A DNA stretch of 64,000 bases, from positions 124,001-188,000 of the forward strand of contig CANLXO010000005.1 in assembly GCA_947495055.1 (NCBI GenBank), written 5' to 3'. Source of the stretch: an uncultured Psychrobacter sp. (GTDB taxonomy: Bacteria; Pseudomonadota; Gammaproteobacteria; Pseudomonadales; Moraxellaceae). Shown one piece after another: positions 50,828 to 59,728 of the stretch. Positions within the stretch are counted from its first letter, which is position 1. Each line of letters begins with the position of its first letter. The translations under genes were made by a program, and so were the position numbers. A model generated the notes under the pieces. That model was given only the letters and a program-made list of their open reading frames with translations, was not told the DNA's origin and searched no databases.

Positions 50828-53362
50828 TTACTTCTTGCCCTTGGTGACCCCTGCTTCTTTGAGTAGCGCGCCAAGTGTACCCATTTTGACCGGCGTATCT
50901 GCCTTAGGCTTTTGCGCCTGCTGACGATTACTCGCGCCGCCTTTATTGTTGTCACCTCTACTCTTGTCACCTTGGCGCGGTGCGCCAGAGCGTTTGTCTG
51001 CTGGTGGACGCTTGCTGCGCGCACGGCTCGGCTTATCGTCACTACTAGTAGAGTCCGTACGGCTCGTAGCTGGTTTAGCTGGCGCGCGCGCAGGTTTGTC
51101 GTTTTCAGGCTTCATGCTAAAGCCAATACGACCACGTTTTTCGTCGATAGAGATGACGCGAACTGAGATAATATCACCAGGTTTGACACGGTTCATAGGG
51201 TCTGCGACAAAGTCATTAGCCATCTGGGAGATATGTACCAGACCGTCTTGATGTACACCAACATCGACAAAACAACCAAAGGCGGTGACATTGGTTACAA
51301 CGCCTTCTAAAGTCATGCCCTCAGTAAGGTCTTTGATACTATTGACATCATCACGGAAATTAGCCGTTTTGAACTCAGGACGCGGGTCACGAGCAGGTTT
51401 TGCCAGCTCGTCCAAAATAGCTTTGACACTGATGTTGTCATCATTAGCCAAAGCTGTAGTATCGATAGTACCCAGCACACTATCGTTACCGATAATCTCG
51501 CTTAGAGACTTGTCCGTTTGCGCAAGTATGCTATCAACCAGCTCATAGCTCTCTGGATGAACACCTGTGGCATCGAGTGGATTGCTACCCTCGTGAATAC
51601 GCAAAAACCCTGCGGCTTGCTCAAAGGTTTTGACCCCTAAACGGGGCACATCTTTGAGCGCGTCCCGAGTAGCAAATGCGCCATGCTCACGTCTATAAGT
51701 GACGATTTGCTGCGCGACGTTTTTATTCAAACCAGCAATATGTGCCAAGATAGCAGGGCTTGCTGTATTGACATCAACACCGACGGCATTCACGCTGTCT
51801 TGCGTGACTTTGTCTAAGCTATCAGCCAATTGGTTTTGGTTGACATCATGCTGGTATTGACCGACACCAATGGCTTTTGGATCGACTTTGACCAGCTCTG
51901 ATAAAGGATCTTGCAGGCGGCGCGCGATGGAGACTGCACCGCGTACGGATACATCTAGATTGGCAAGCTCATCACTAGCAAGCTCGCTTGCAGAATAGAC
52001 AGAGGCGCCTGATTCATTAACGATGACCGCTTTTGCTTTAAGAGCAGTATTGGCAGCCAAGATCTCTTTAATCATCGCATCGGTTTCGCGACTTGCCGTG
52101 CCATTACCGATAGCCACTAGATCAACGTTATAAGTACTTAACAGCTCATCAATGACAGTTTTGGCTTCATCCATTTTATTATCAGGAGCAAAAGGATAAA
52201 CGGTTGCGATAACTGGCTTGTCATCAGCCATTATGACATGACCTTGTGCATCGATAACCGCCATTTTGACGCCATGGCGAATACCAGGATCAACGCCTAA
52301 GATGACTTTGCGTCCAGCAGGCGCTGACATCAGTAGATGATGCAAGTTACTGGCAAACACATCAATAGCATCCGCCTCAGCACTTAAGCGTTTTTCGGTC
52401 AACAAGCGATGCTCGATATGCGGACGCCACTTATCTTTCCAAAGACTAGTTGCCGCCTCAACCAAAAACTCGCGGCGTGCGTCTGGCGCTTTAGCCTCAA
52501 TATCAAAATGACTCACGATTTTATCGATAAAGGGCGTATCTTCGCCTTCAATTTTTAGACCTAAGACATTTTCTTGGCGACCGCGTAACATGGCAAGCAG
52601 GCGATGATTGGGCAAGCGTGCAAGGCTTTCACTATGCTCAAAGTAGTCTTTGAACTTCTCACCCACTTCGCGTTTTTCTTCGCTAGCCACCGATGAGACG
52701 ATGCTCGCTGTTTTAGCAAAGCCACTACGTAAACTATCGAGTAGATCAAGCGCCTGCGTCCATTCATCAACGATAATAGCTTGTACGCCTGCTAACTGCT
52801 TGTCGGTATCCGCAAAATCTACCTCAATCTCATTACCATTGTCATCGGTGATGACTGATGGCGCTTGATAGTCAGCTAATGCCTCTATTGGTGCAACCTC
52901 TTGCGTTAATACCGATTGCGCAGCTTTATCTAATCCTGCTGCGCGAGCTTTGGCGGCAGGTGAGCGCCGGCGCGGACGATAAGGCAGATAGATGTCTTCA
53001 AGTTCAAGCTTGGATGTCGCGTTATCGATACGCGCTTGCAACTCGTCATTTAGATTGCCTTGAGTACTTAGCAATTCGATAATCTTGAGGCGGCGCGTTG
53101 CCATGTCACGCTCATAATTGAGCGACTTTTCTAGTGCTCGAAGCTGCGCATCATCGAGATTTTGGGTTTTCTCTTTACGGTAGCGCGCTATAAACGGCAC
53201 CGTCGCCCCTGCATCAAAGAGTTCGACAAACGCATTGACTTGAGCCGTCTTAATGCCAAGCGCGCGAGCAAGTTTGTCGTGGATATTCGCGTGTGTGGTT
53301 GCATCCAAACCCTGCGTATTTGCTGGGGCTTGCGATGACGTTAAGGTATCAGTGCTACTCAT
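50828..53362 (-). CDS. tex: RNA-binding transcription accessory protein Tex
   Basis: Tex is a conserved nucleic-acid-binding protein linked to transcription. The 844-residue protein has the N-terminal helical region (FIARYRKEKTQNLDDAQLRALE near residue 57), the YqgF-like RNase-H fold (KVILGVDPGIRHGVKMAVID near residue 353), the helix-hairpin-helix region (VNAVGVDVNTASPAILAHIAGL near 530) and an S1 domain (GMTLEGVVTNVTAFGCFVDVGVHQDGLVHIS near 690, read in separate stretches). A basic, Lys/Arg/Ala-rich tail of about 90 residues follows S1. It is a single-gene unit. Confidence 0.96.
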   Translation of the reverse strand: MSSTDTLTSSQAPANTQGLDATTHANIHDKLARALGIKTAQVNAFVELFDAGATVPFIARYRKEKTQNLDDAQLRALEKSLNYERDMATRRLKIIELLSTQGNLNDELQARIDNATSKLELEDIYLPYRPRRRSPAAKARAAGLDKAAQSVLTQEVAPIEALADYQAPSVITDDNGNEIEVDFADTDKQLAGVQAIIVDEWTQALDLLDSLRSGFAKTASIVSSVASEEKREVGEKFKDYFEHSESLARLPNHRLLAMLRGRQENVLGLKIEGEDTPFIDKIVSHFDIEAKAPDARREFLVEAATSLWKDKWRPHIEHRLLTEKRLSAEADAIDVFASNLHHLLMSAPAGRKVILGVDPGIRHGVKMAVIDAQGHVIMADDKPVIATVYPFAPDNKMDEAKTVIDELLSTYNVDLVAIGNGTASRETDAMIKEILAANTALKAKAVIVNESGASVYSASELASDELANLDVSVRGAVSIARRLQDPLSELVKVDPKAIGVGQYQHDVNQNQLADSLDKVTQDSVNAVGVDVNTASPAILAHIAGLNKNVAQQIVTYRREHGAFATRDALKDVPRLGVKTFEQAAGFLRIHEGSNPLDATGVHPESYELVDSILAQTDKSLSEIIGNDSVLGTIDTTALANDDNISVKAILDELAKPARDPRPEFKTANFRDDVNSIKDLTEGMTLEGVVTNVTAFGCFVDVGVHQDGLVHISQMANDFVADPMNRVKPGDIISVRVISIDEKRGRIGFSMKPENDKPARAPAKPATSRTDSTSSDDKPSRARSKRPPADKRSGAPRQGDKSRGDNNKGGASNRQQAQKPKADTPVKMGTLGALLKEAGVTKGKK

Positions 53363-53698
53363 AGACGTATCGATCGTTGATAAATGGTGTTTGGCATTAT
53401 AGCAAAAGCTGCATGAATAAAAATCCTTTTTATACTATCCTTAATTATCATGGTTTTTGTAGCCATAATGACGCAAAAGATGTCACTATCTGCCTTGTTA
53501 AACAAACGCATACAGCATTTGTGCGGATGGATGATGCATTTAGTGATGCAATCTTATACACTGATGGTAGATAGCTAAATAATGAGTCATTGCACAAAAA
53601 TCGTGACTGATATTCTTAAAATTTAAATAGCAACAAGATTACAAGTAAAAGCGATAGCAGATTTTGCCTATAATAAAGCCTATAAAAGGATACGATAA
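53363..53698. other. Intergenic region between tex and ompR
   Basis: 336 bases of divergent promoter DNA. A 65-codon open frame (53377-53574) has no ribosome site, no recognisable sequence and poor codon pattern. A TATAAT-like word lies near 53670. Confidence 0.45.
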
Positions 53699-54454
53699 AT
53701 GACGGATAACACTCATGCAGATACGCTCACTCAGCGCATATTGGTCGTTGATGACGACGCGCGTTTACGCTCTTTACTACAGCGCTTTTTGGAAGACGAC
53801 GGTTTTGTAGTGCGTACCGCGCACGACGCCAATCAGATGGACAAGCTCATGCAGCGCGAGCTGTTCTCTTTAGTGGTACTAGATCTTATGCTACCTGGCG
53901 AAGATGGTATCAGTATCTGCAAACGTCTGCGTGAAGACAACGGTGATATTCCTATCATTATGCTGACCGCAAAGGGCGGTGACGCTGATCGTATTGCAGG
54001 TTTAGAAGCGGGCGCTGATGATTATTTACCCAAACCTTTTAATCCAAAAGAGCTGCTCGCTCGTATTAAAGCCGTACTACGTCGCCAAAATCGTGAGCTG
54101 CCTGGCGCGCCCAGCTATCAGTTAGAGGTGGTTGAGTTTGGTCCGTGGACGCTTGATTTATCCACGCGTACGCTAAAACGCGATGGTAATGTGGTGACCT
54201 TAACCACGGGCGAGTTTTCAGTATTGAAGGCACTAGTACAGCATCCCCGTGAGCCGCTGACTCGTGATAAGCTTATGAACCTAGCACGTGGACGCGAATG
54301 GGGCGCTATGGAGCGCTCAATTGACGTACAAGTGTCACGATTGCGCCGCTTGATCGAGGATAATCCGTCGCAAGCGCGTTATATTCAGACCGTTTGGGGC
54401 GTAGGCTACGTCTTTGTGCCTGATGAAGCGGAACCTGAAGACAATGAGTCCTAA
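53699..54454 (+). CDS. ompR: OmpR-family response regulator
   Basis: The 251-residue protein has an N-terminal receiver domain with the phosphoacceptor D62 (VVLDLMLPGEDG), an acidic pocket (VDDDA near 18), the Thr in MLTAKG and the Lys in YLPKPF. A winged-helix DNA-binding domain follows (VVTLTTGEFSVLKAL, then MERSIDVQVSRLRRLIEDNPSQARYIQTVWGVGYVFVP in separate stretches). The pattern and length match OmpR itself. In many gammaproteobacteria envZ follows directly; here the next gene is an ExoD-type membrane protein. The last codons and the stop lie in a four-unit 16-bp tandem repeat. The AAAGGATA site is good. Confidence 0.92.
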   Translation: MTDNTHADTLTQRILVVDDDARLRSLLQRFLEDDGFVVRTAHDANQMDKLMQRELFSLVVLDLMLPGEDGISICKRLREDNGDIPIIMLTAKGGDADRIAGLEAGADDYLPKPFNPKELLARIKAVLRRQNRELPGAPSYQLEVVEFGPWTLDLSTRTLKRDGNVVTLTTGEFSVLKALVQHPREPLTRDKLMNLARGREWGAMERSIDVQVSRLRRLIEDNPSQARYIQTVWGVGYVFVPDEAEPEDNES

Positions 54455-54497
54455 AGACGATGACTCCTAAAAACGATGCTTCTTAAAGACAATGTAT
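54434..54497 (+). repeat. Four 16-bp tandem repeats across the ompR stop codon
   Basis: Four contiguous 16-bp units run from 54434 to 54497 with the pattern C-(C/T)-T-(G/A)-AAGACAATGA-like. The first unit encodes the last residues of OmpR, and the stop TAA (54452-54454) falls in the second unit, where the shifted frame reads it. Confidence 0.95.
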
Positions 54498-54529
54498 AGT
54501 GACGCGTAATAAAGCGCTCAGGAGTAGCG

Positions 54530-55210
54530 GTGTTAGAAAGTAAAACCAGTTCAAAGTCTAAAGACTCAAAGGATGACACTAGCGTAAGCGCTCAGAGTAC
54601 AGAGCAAAGCGGCGCTAGTCACTCCTCTCATTCTGACACTAGCTTGACTACAGTCCTACATAAGATTGAACCTGACAAAAATAATGATAAAGTTAGTATT
54701 GGCGACGTCATGTCAGCACTTAGTGAAAAAGGATTTGGACCTTTACTGTTTGCGCCTGCTTTGATTGCTATTATGCCTACAGGTGGCATACCAGGAGTAC
54801 CGACAGTTTGCGGAGTCATTATTGCTTTAATTAGTATACAGATGCTATTTGGCAAACAACGCCCGTGGCTGCCCAAATTTATCGATAAGGTGAGTTTTGA
54901 GCAGGACAAGCTACATAAAGGCGTCGCTATCGCCGAAAAAGCGACGAAGCGGATTGATAAGATTGTTAAACCAAGATTGACAGTCTTGAGCTCTGATAAG
55001 GCAAAAAAACTAGCAGCAGCAGTATGTGTTTTTGCTGCCCTAGCTATGATCCCATTAGAGGTTGTACCCTTTGCTGTTATGATACCCGCTGCCGCTATCA
55101 TATTGTTTGCTATTGGACTAATCACCGAAGATGGCTACGTCTTTTTGGCAGCTTTACTTTTGAGTATAGTGACCGCCTACTTTTTGGTGACTCAGGTACT
55201 TATGGGATAA
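54530..55210 (+). CDS. ExoD family exopolysaccharide-synthesis membrane protein
   Basis: This 226-residue protein has a polar Ser/Asp-rich N-terminus of about 45 residues, then the ExoD domain. That domain carries several membrane segments and the ALSEKGFGPLLFAPALIAIMPTGGIPGVPTVCG stretch (positions ~63-96), followed by RPWLPKFIDKVSFEQDKLHKG and AAVCVFAALAMIPLEVVPFAV. ExoD was first described in Rhizobium as affecting exopolysaccharide; the molecular role is not clear. The GTG start has a GGAG site five bases upstream. It lies 75 bases after ompR and may be cotranscribed. Confidence 0.87.
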   Translation: MLESKTSSKSKDSKDDTSVSAQSTEQSGASHSSHSDTSLTTVLHKIEPDKNNDKVSIGDVMSALSEKGFGPLLFAPALIAIMPTGGIPGVPTVCGVIIALISIQMLFGKQRPWLPKFIDKVSFEQDKLHKGVAIAEKATKRIDKIVKPRLTVLSSDKAKKLAAAVCVFAALAMIPLEVVPFAVMIPAAAIILFAIGLITEDGYVFLAALLLSIVTAYFLVTQVLMG

Positions 55211-55249
55211 AAGGGTTTGTAAAACAAACAGGTAAGTACGTTAAATGTA

Positions 55250-55516
55250 TTAGCGCAACTGACTGTCTTTACTACCACGTCGATTAAATAGCTCAGACGC
55301 TTTTGCTGCTTGCTCAAGTTCCGTCTGGCAACTCACGCAGTGCTGTACGCCAGGCAAAGCCTTTCGGCGTGCCTCTGGAATCTCATTACCGCACTCATCA
55401 CAAAACTCGCTACTTTCACCTTTGGGTATGGCACTGCGTACGCGATCTAAAGCATCATTGACCGTTGCATCCATCTGCTCATGTTCAGCGCCATCTCTTG
55501 ACCATCCACCTGCCAT
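55250..55516 (-). CDS. DksA/TraR-type C4 zinc-finger protein
   Basis: This 88-residue protein has the four-cysteine finger CDECGNEIPEARRKALPG then HCVSCQ (C39-x2-C42 and C60-x2-C63 or close), the mark of the DksA/TraR family. It lacks the long coiled-coil of full DksA and matches short proteins such as YbiI. Those may bind RNA polymerase's secondary channel, but function here is unknown. An AAGGA site precedes the ATG. It faces the ExoD gene. Confidence 0.9.
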   Translation of the reverse strand: MAGGWSRDGAEHEQMDATVNDALDRVRSAIPKGESSEFCDECGNEIPEARRKALPGVQHCVSCQTELEQAAKASELFNRRGSKDSQLR

Positions 55517-55601
55517 AACCTGATCCTTTTGATTTATTGTTAGGAGCTATAAAAGTCTTTAAGAACAATTAGATGGGGTTAGGTTCTAACATTTCAATGC
55601 G

Positions 55602-56417
55602 CTATGATTTTGGCTGCAAGGCGACAACTTGTCCGCGAACGCCAATACTCTCATCACTCATTAAGCATACATAACCTGCCATAATGTCTTCAGGCGTTTT
55701 GAGAGTCATTGGATTCTCACCAGGAAAGGCATGCGCGCGCATATTAGTACGGGTGCCACCTGGATTAATACAGTTAAAGCGCAGGCTTGTGGTGTTTTGC
55801 GTCTCTTGAGTAAAGATATCACTCATACCTTCCACTGCTTGCTTAGAGAGGGCATAAGCACCCCAAAATGCGCGTGGATGCGTCCCTACTGTACTAGATG
55901 TGAACACAATAGAGCCATTATCATTCTCTTTGAGTAGCGGTAATAATGCTTGCGTGAGCATAAAGGTAGCAGTAGCATTGACGTGCATGACTTTAGCAAA
56001 AGTGTCGACGTCGTACATCTCAAGTGGCGTCAGATCACCAAGTATACCGGCGTTGTGTAAAACACCGTCCAACTGACCAAACTCGTTTTCGATTAACAAT
56101 GCCAGATTGCGCATCTCATTGTAATCAGCCTTTTCTAGATCCATTGGCAATATAGCAGGCTGCTTACCACCTGCGCCCTCGATCTCATCGTAGACCGCTT
56201 CTAATTTACTACTGGTACGACCCAGTAATAATACCGTTGCCCCATAACGCGCGAAAGTCAAAGCGGCAACGCGGCCAATACCAGCGCCTGCGCCAGTTAC
56301 CAATATACATTTGCCTGCCAAGCAGTCCTCTTGCGCATTGAAGTTTCGAATATCATCATGGTTTAACGAAGGCGTAGTTTTATTTTGGGTTGCTGACTGG
56401 GTGCTCTTATCGGTCAT
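55602..56417 (-). CDS. yciK: SDR-family oxidoreductase, YciK type
   Basis: This 271-residue short-chain dehydrogenase has the cofactor motif LVTGAGAGIGRVAALTFARYG (in the stretch near residues 40-60), the catalytic Tyr-x3-Lys in WGAYALSKQAVEG (near residue 190), and the NNG-type HNAGILGDLTP. The substrate is unknown. It lies downstream of the phosphatase gene and ubiG, the same order as ubiG-mupP-yciK in Pseudomonas. The GTG at 56429 would add four residues; the ATG at 56417 is taken as the likely start, with no strong ribosome site for either. Confidence 0.88.
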   Translation of the reverse strand: MTDKSTQSATQNKTTPSLNHDDIRNFNAQEDCLAGKCILVTGAGAGIGRVAALTFARYGATVLLLGRTSSKLEAVYDEIEGAGGKQPAILPMDLEKADYNEMRNLALLIENEFGQLDGVLHNAGILGDLTPLEMYDVDTFAKVMHVNATATFMLTQALLPLLKENDNGSIVFTSSTVGTHPRAFWGAYALSKQAVEGMSDIFTQETQNTTSLRFNCINPGGTRTNMRAHAFPGENPMTLKTPEDIMAGYVCLMSDESIGVRGQVVALQPKS

Positions 56418-56454
56418 GCTTATACTCACAGCTGGTTAAATAAAGAATAAAATT

Positions 56455-57165
56455 TTAAATATACTCAAATGTACCTGACGCCAATAGCAACTTGCTTAGC
56501 TGCTCAGGCGTGTTGACAATATAATCTGCGCCCCACTTTTTCAAAGTCTTTTGGTCCTCAGGCGGAATATAGCCATAGCCTGCCAAAATAGTTGGCATGC
56601 CAGCGGCGTTACCTGAATCGATATCGCGTATATGATCGCCGACATACAATACGCAGCCAGCTGCGCCGCGCGGTATAGCAAGTTTTTCTAACGCCATATA
56701 CATAGGTTCAGGATCAGGTTTAGAGCGAGCGACATCTTCGGGACAAACTAAGGCGGCGCAGCGCTGATCCAAATTCATTTTTTGTAGTAGCTGCTCTGCT
56801 AGGTAGCGCGGTTTATTAGTGACAATGCCCCAAGGAACGCCTTTTTGCTCTAAGGTTGTGAGTACAGATTCAAGTCCATCAAACACCTGACTATCGACGC
56901 AAATGTCCGCTTCATAATCATCCAAAAACTGCTGACGAAAGGCTAGTAACTCCTCTTCTGTGACTTGATCTTGATTATTATGGCGTAGCATCAGCTTAAC
57001 CATAGCAGAAGCGCCTGCCGAGACTTGCTCACGAATTTGTGCTTCAGGCGGCGCTTGCCAGTTGTTCTCAGCACTCATCTTGCCAATAATGCGCACAAAA
57101 TCAGCGGCTGTATCTATCAAGGTGCCATCAAGATCAAATAAAACTGCTTTTATAAATTTGCTCAT
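56455..57165 (-). CDS. mupP: HAD-family phosphatase, MupP/Gph type
   Basis: The 236-residue protein has the HAD-I motifs VLFDLDGTLIDT (residues 8-19), the Thr in WGIVTNKP and the end motif VGDHIRDIDSGNAAGM. It could be phosphoglycolate phosphatase (Gph) or MupP, the N-acetylmuramate-6-phosphate phosphatase of the peptidoglycan recycling route. Position favours MupP: it lies between ubiG and yciK, as in Pseudomonas. Sequence alone does not decide. The ATG at 57165 is preferred over a GTG two codons upstream. Confidence 0.82.
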   Translation of the reverse strand: MSKFIKAVLFDLDGTLIDTAADFVRIIGKMSAENNWQAPPEAQIREQVSAGASAMVKLMLRHNNQDQVTEEELLAFRQQFLDDYEADICVDSQVFDGLESVLTTLEQKGVPWGIVTNKPRYLAEQLLQKMNLDQRCAALVCPEDVARSKPDPEPMYMALEKLAIPRGAAGCVLYVGDHIRDIDSGNAAGMPTILAGYGYIPPEDQKTLKKWGADYIVNTPEQLSKLLLASGTFEYI

Positions 57166-57239
57166 AATCACACACTCTTATTATATAAAGTTGATAAAAC
57201 AGGATGAACTGTAGATGTAATAACCTCTGGTACTAGTCG

Positions 57240-58046
57240 TTAAACCATCGGTTTTTGTACTGCCATCATATAGTTCACATCGACGTTTTGTGCCAACCAA
57301 TAACGTTTGGTCAGAGGATTATAATGCAAACCTATAATGTCTTGACGAGTAAATCCAGCATTAATTGCCATCTTATCAAGCTCGCTTGGAGTGATAAATT
57401 TGGCATAGTCGTGAGTACCGCGATCAAGCAGACGCAGCACGTATTCTGCGCCAATAATAGCAAACAGATAGGATTTAGGATTACGGTTAATGGTAGATAA
57501 AACGCAAACCCCGCCTGGCGCCAATAGCTCAAAGCAGGCGGTAACAATAGAGCTTGGATCTGGTACGTGCTCGAGCATCTCCATACAAGTCACCACATCG
57601 AACTGCCCAGCGTGCGTTTTTGCCAGCTCCTCTACAGGGATATTTTGATACCGCAGAGTACTCTCAAGGCCGCTTTGCTTGGCATGTACCGCCGCTGCTT
57701 TGAGGTTTTCATCGCCCAAATCGATACCCGTCACGTCAGCGCCGCGACGCGCCATAGATTCAGACAAAATACCGCCGCCGCAGCCGACGTCTAATACAGT
57801 TTTGCCAGCCAGACCTGTATCAGATGTTTTATCAGTATCATCGCTTATAAAGCCACTCTTGACATTGTCCTCTATCCAGTTCAGACGTAGCGGGTTAATC
57901 TCATGCAAAGTTGCAAAGGCGCCTGTGTTACTCCACCACTCGCCGGCTAAGTTGTTAAACTTTTCAACTTCGCTAGGATCTACATTGATTGTGTTTGTAT
58001 TAGTCGTTGTTTGATTATTAGTAGCGGCATGCGGCGCTGAGCTCAT
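57240..58046 (-). CDS. ubiG: Ubiquinone biosynthesis O-methyltransferase UbiG
   Basis: UbiG carries out both O-methylations in ubiquinone synthesis. The 268-residue protein has the SAM-binding motif VLDVGCGGGILSESMARRGADVTGIDLG (motif I near residue 85, in two stretches), a motif with VVTCMEMLEHVPDPSS near 145, and the N-terminal FNNLAGEWWSNTGAFATLHEINPLRLNWI. The ATG at 58046 has an AAGGA site seven bases away and is preferred; an upstream ATG at 58076 would add ten residues. The Asn/Thr-rich first 25 residues are extra. It heads the ubiG-mupP-yciK group. Confidence 0.94.
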   Translation of the reverse strand: MSSAPHAATNNQTTTNTNTINVDPSEVEKFNNLAGEWWSNTGAFATLHEINPLRLNWIEDNVKSGFISDDTDKTSDTGLAGKTVLDVGCGGGILSESMARRGADVTGIDLGDENLKAAAVHAKQSGLESTLRYQNIPVEELAKTHAGQFDVVTCMEMLEHVPDPSSIVTACFELLAPGGVCVLSTINRNPKSYLFAIIGAEYVLRLLDRGTHDYAKFITPSELDKMAINAGFTRQDIIGLHYNPLTKRYWLAQNVDVNYMMAVQKPMV

Positions 58047-58076
58047 AGGATTTTCCTTAGATATATGTATTGTCAT

Positions 58077-58419
58077 AAATTTTATAACCTAATATTATCA
58101 TGAGTGCGTCTATTTAGGTCGATACATACGTGGGCTATTATAAGCGGTATTGTTAACTTGAGAACATGACGAGTTTGCTTTTTGTCGACTCTTTTAAAGC
58201 GCTATCAATATCGACAATATTTTTTTTATGGTACTAAGTAAGAGTCGCTAAATAATAGCTCACAGCTTTACAACGGTTAGTTAAGAATACGGTTCACAAA
58301 AGGCTGCGTTTTGAGCTATTATAGCTTACGTTATTGCATGTGGTGCTAAGCGACCATCGCTTAACACTATGTCTCTCACTTTACAAAGTATTTAAGACTT
58401 TATCCCTTAAGGAAAACAT
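58077..58419. other. Intergenic region between ubiG and dsbA
   Basis: Divergent promoter region of 343 AT-rich bases. No ORF, repeat or clear structure is seen. Confidence 0.5.
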
Positions 58420-59040
58420 ATGAAACGTGTCATGACACTGACTGGTTTGGCGATGGCTATTGGGTTTGCCTCTATGGGCGCGCAGGCAGCTGATTATGTA
58501 GCAGGCAAGGATTACCGAGTACTTGATAATCCAGAAAATATTAGCGGTGATGCAATCATCGTCCGTGAGTTTTTTTGGTATGGTTGTCCGCACTGTAATG
58601 TGCTTAATCCGCACATGGAAAAATGGGCAAAAACTAAAGATAAAGATGTGGCTTTTTTTAAGACGCCAGCGGCGCTAAATCCTGTTTGGGAAGCTAGCGC
58701 ACGCGGATTTTATGCTGCGCAGTTACTTGGATTTGAGAACAAAACCCACGACGCGTTGTTTGATGCCGTTCATAAAGACGGTAAAAAGCTGTTTGATCAG
58801 GCCTCCCTTGCCAACTGGTATGCTTCAAAAGGCGTCGATAAAAAGAAATTTAATAGTCTTTATAACTCGTTTGCCGTCGGCACCAAAATTGGTCGCTCAC
58901 AAGCAGGCGCTAAGCGCTATCAATTATCAGGCGTGCCAGCGGTAGTGGTCCAAGGTAAATATGTCGTGACTGGTGAAGGCGCTAAAGTGCCTAAAGTCGT
59001 TGATTATCTCGTTGATAAAGTACGTGCTGAGAAAAAATAG
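58420..59040 (+). CDS. dsbA: Thiol:disulphide interchange protein DsbA
   Basis: DsbA introduces disulphides into periplasmic proteins. The 206-residue protein has a signal peptide (MKRVMTLTGLAMAIGF, cleavage near AQA-A at residues 21-24), the active site C56-P-H-C59 (WYGCPHCN), and the cis-Pro loop SGVPAVVV near residue 171. Length is normal. It is a single-gene unit with an AAGGA site. A terminator and a 16-bp tandem repeat follow. Confidence 0.96.
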   Translation: MKRVMTLTGLAMAIGFASMGAQAADYVAGKDYRVLDNPENISGDAIIVREFFWYGCPHCNVLNPHMEKWAKTKDKDVAFFKTPAALNPVWEASARGFYAAQLLGFENKTHDALFDAVHKDGKKLFDQASLANWYASKGVDKKKFNSLYNSFAVGTKIGRSQAGAKRYQLSGVPAVVVQGKYVVTGEGAKVPKVVDYLVDKVRAEKK

Positions 59041-59065
59041 TTTTTAGTCTTGTTTAGATTTAAAT

Positions 59066-59098
59066 GCAAAAAGCCAATCCTTAAAGATTGGCTTTTTC
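59066..59098. terminator. Terminator after dsbA
   Basis: A perfect 12-bp stem AAAAAGCCAATC/GATTGGCTTTTT with loop CTTAAA. It may serve both dsbA and yjgA. Confidence 0.9.
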
Positions 59099-59100
59099 GT

Positions 59101-59132
59101 TGTGAATTTAGTGTTTTGTGAATTTAGTGCTT
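59101..59132. repeat. 16-bp tandem duplication after dsbA
   Basis: Two 16-bp units (TGTGAATTTAGTG followed by TTT or CTT) lie directly after the dsbA terminator, differing at one position. Confidence 0.85.
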
Positions 59133-59178
59133 ACCGATTTTATGAGTAGACTCTCTAATTTGTCATAAGCCTGACAAG

Positions 59179-59700
59179 CTACTTTAGATCTGACAAAATA
59201 GTGACTTCACGAATATAGGTTGCAAGATCTTCTTGTGATTCAGCTAGTAGTTCATCGTCTTGCTTGTACTTAGCATATTCAATCCATAATAGCAGTTGGT
59301 GCAGGCTATTATGTTCAGACGCTTTATACTGTTTAGTAAATTGCTTTAATGTGCCTTCATCATTAATATTAAGCCTACCATACCAGCTCTCGATCTTGGC
59401 AACTTGCTCGTTTGGAAAGTAAGCGTCGAATAATGCTTTGATTAAAGTATGACGATCTTCTTCACCAATCAGTTTGCCCACGCGTTTGGTTTGGCGATTG
59501 CGAGCATTGGCGCTGGTAATATCAGTGAGCGCCATCAGCTCTGCCATAAAGTAATCACTGGCAGGTAATTGTTTGAGCTGTTTTTTTGATAGATTTGACA
59601 AGGGTATCGATAAAGCCTGCAAGCGCTCATGCGCTTTTTTAAGCTCAGTACGCGAGACGCGCATGTCCTGTTCTGACCAGTCAACCATAGTACTATCCAT
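59179..59700 (-). CDS. yjgA: Ribosome-associated protein YjgA/DarP (DUF615)
   Basis: YjgA (DarP) binds 50S precursors and aids late assembly. The 173-residue protein is highly charged and largely helical, with SRTELKKAHERLQALSIPLSNLSKKQLKQL near the start (read as two stretches) and the family's RNRQTKRVGKLIGEEDRHTL around residue 63. The length fits (E. coli 183). It lies 28 bases downstream of rapZ on the same strand, so these are probably cotranscribed. Confidence 0.9.
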   Translation of the reverse strand: MDSTMVDWSEQDMRVSRTELKKAHERLQALSIPLSNLSKKQLKQLPASDYFMAELMALTDITSANARNRQTKRVGKLIGEEDRHTLIKALFDAYFPNEQVAKIESWYGRLNINDEGTLKQFTKQYKASEHNSLHQLLLWIEYAKYKQDDELLAESQEDLATYIREVTILSDLK

Positions 59701-59728
59701 ATAATAATAAAAAATAAATAAGAGGCAG

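Noticed and set aside
53377..53574. A 65-codon plus-strand ORF between tex and ompR
   Set aside because: No ribosome site, no family sequence and an irregular composition; it sits in a divergent promoter region.
54434..54497. CRISPR-like array or attachment site at the ompR end
   Set aside because: There are only four short contiguous units, no spacers, no integrase gene and no second site.
54628..55125. A 165-codon minus-strand ORF opposite the ExoD gene
   Set aside because: The plus-strand frame has the ExoD pattern; the minus frame is its mirror image.
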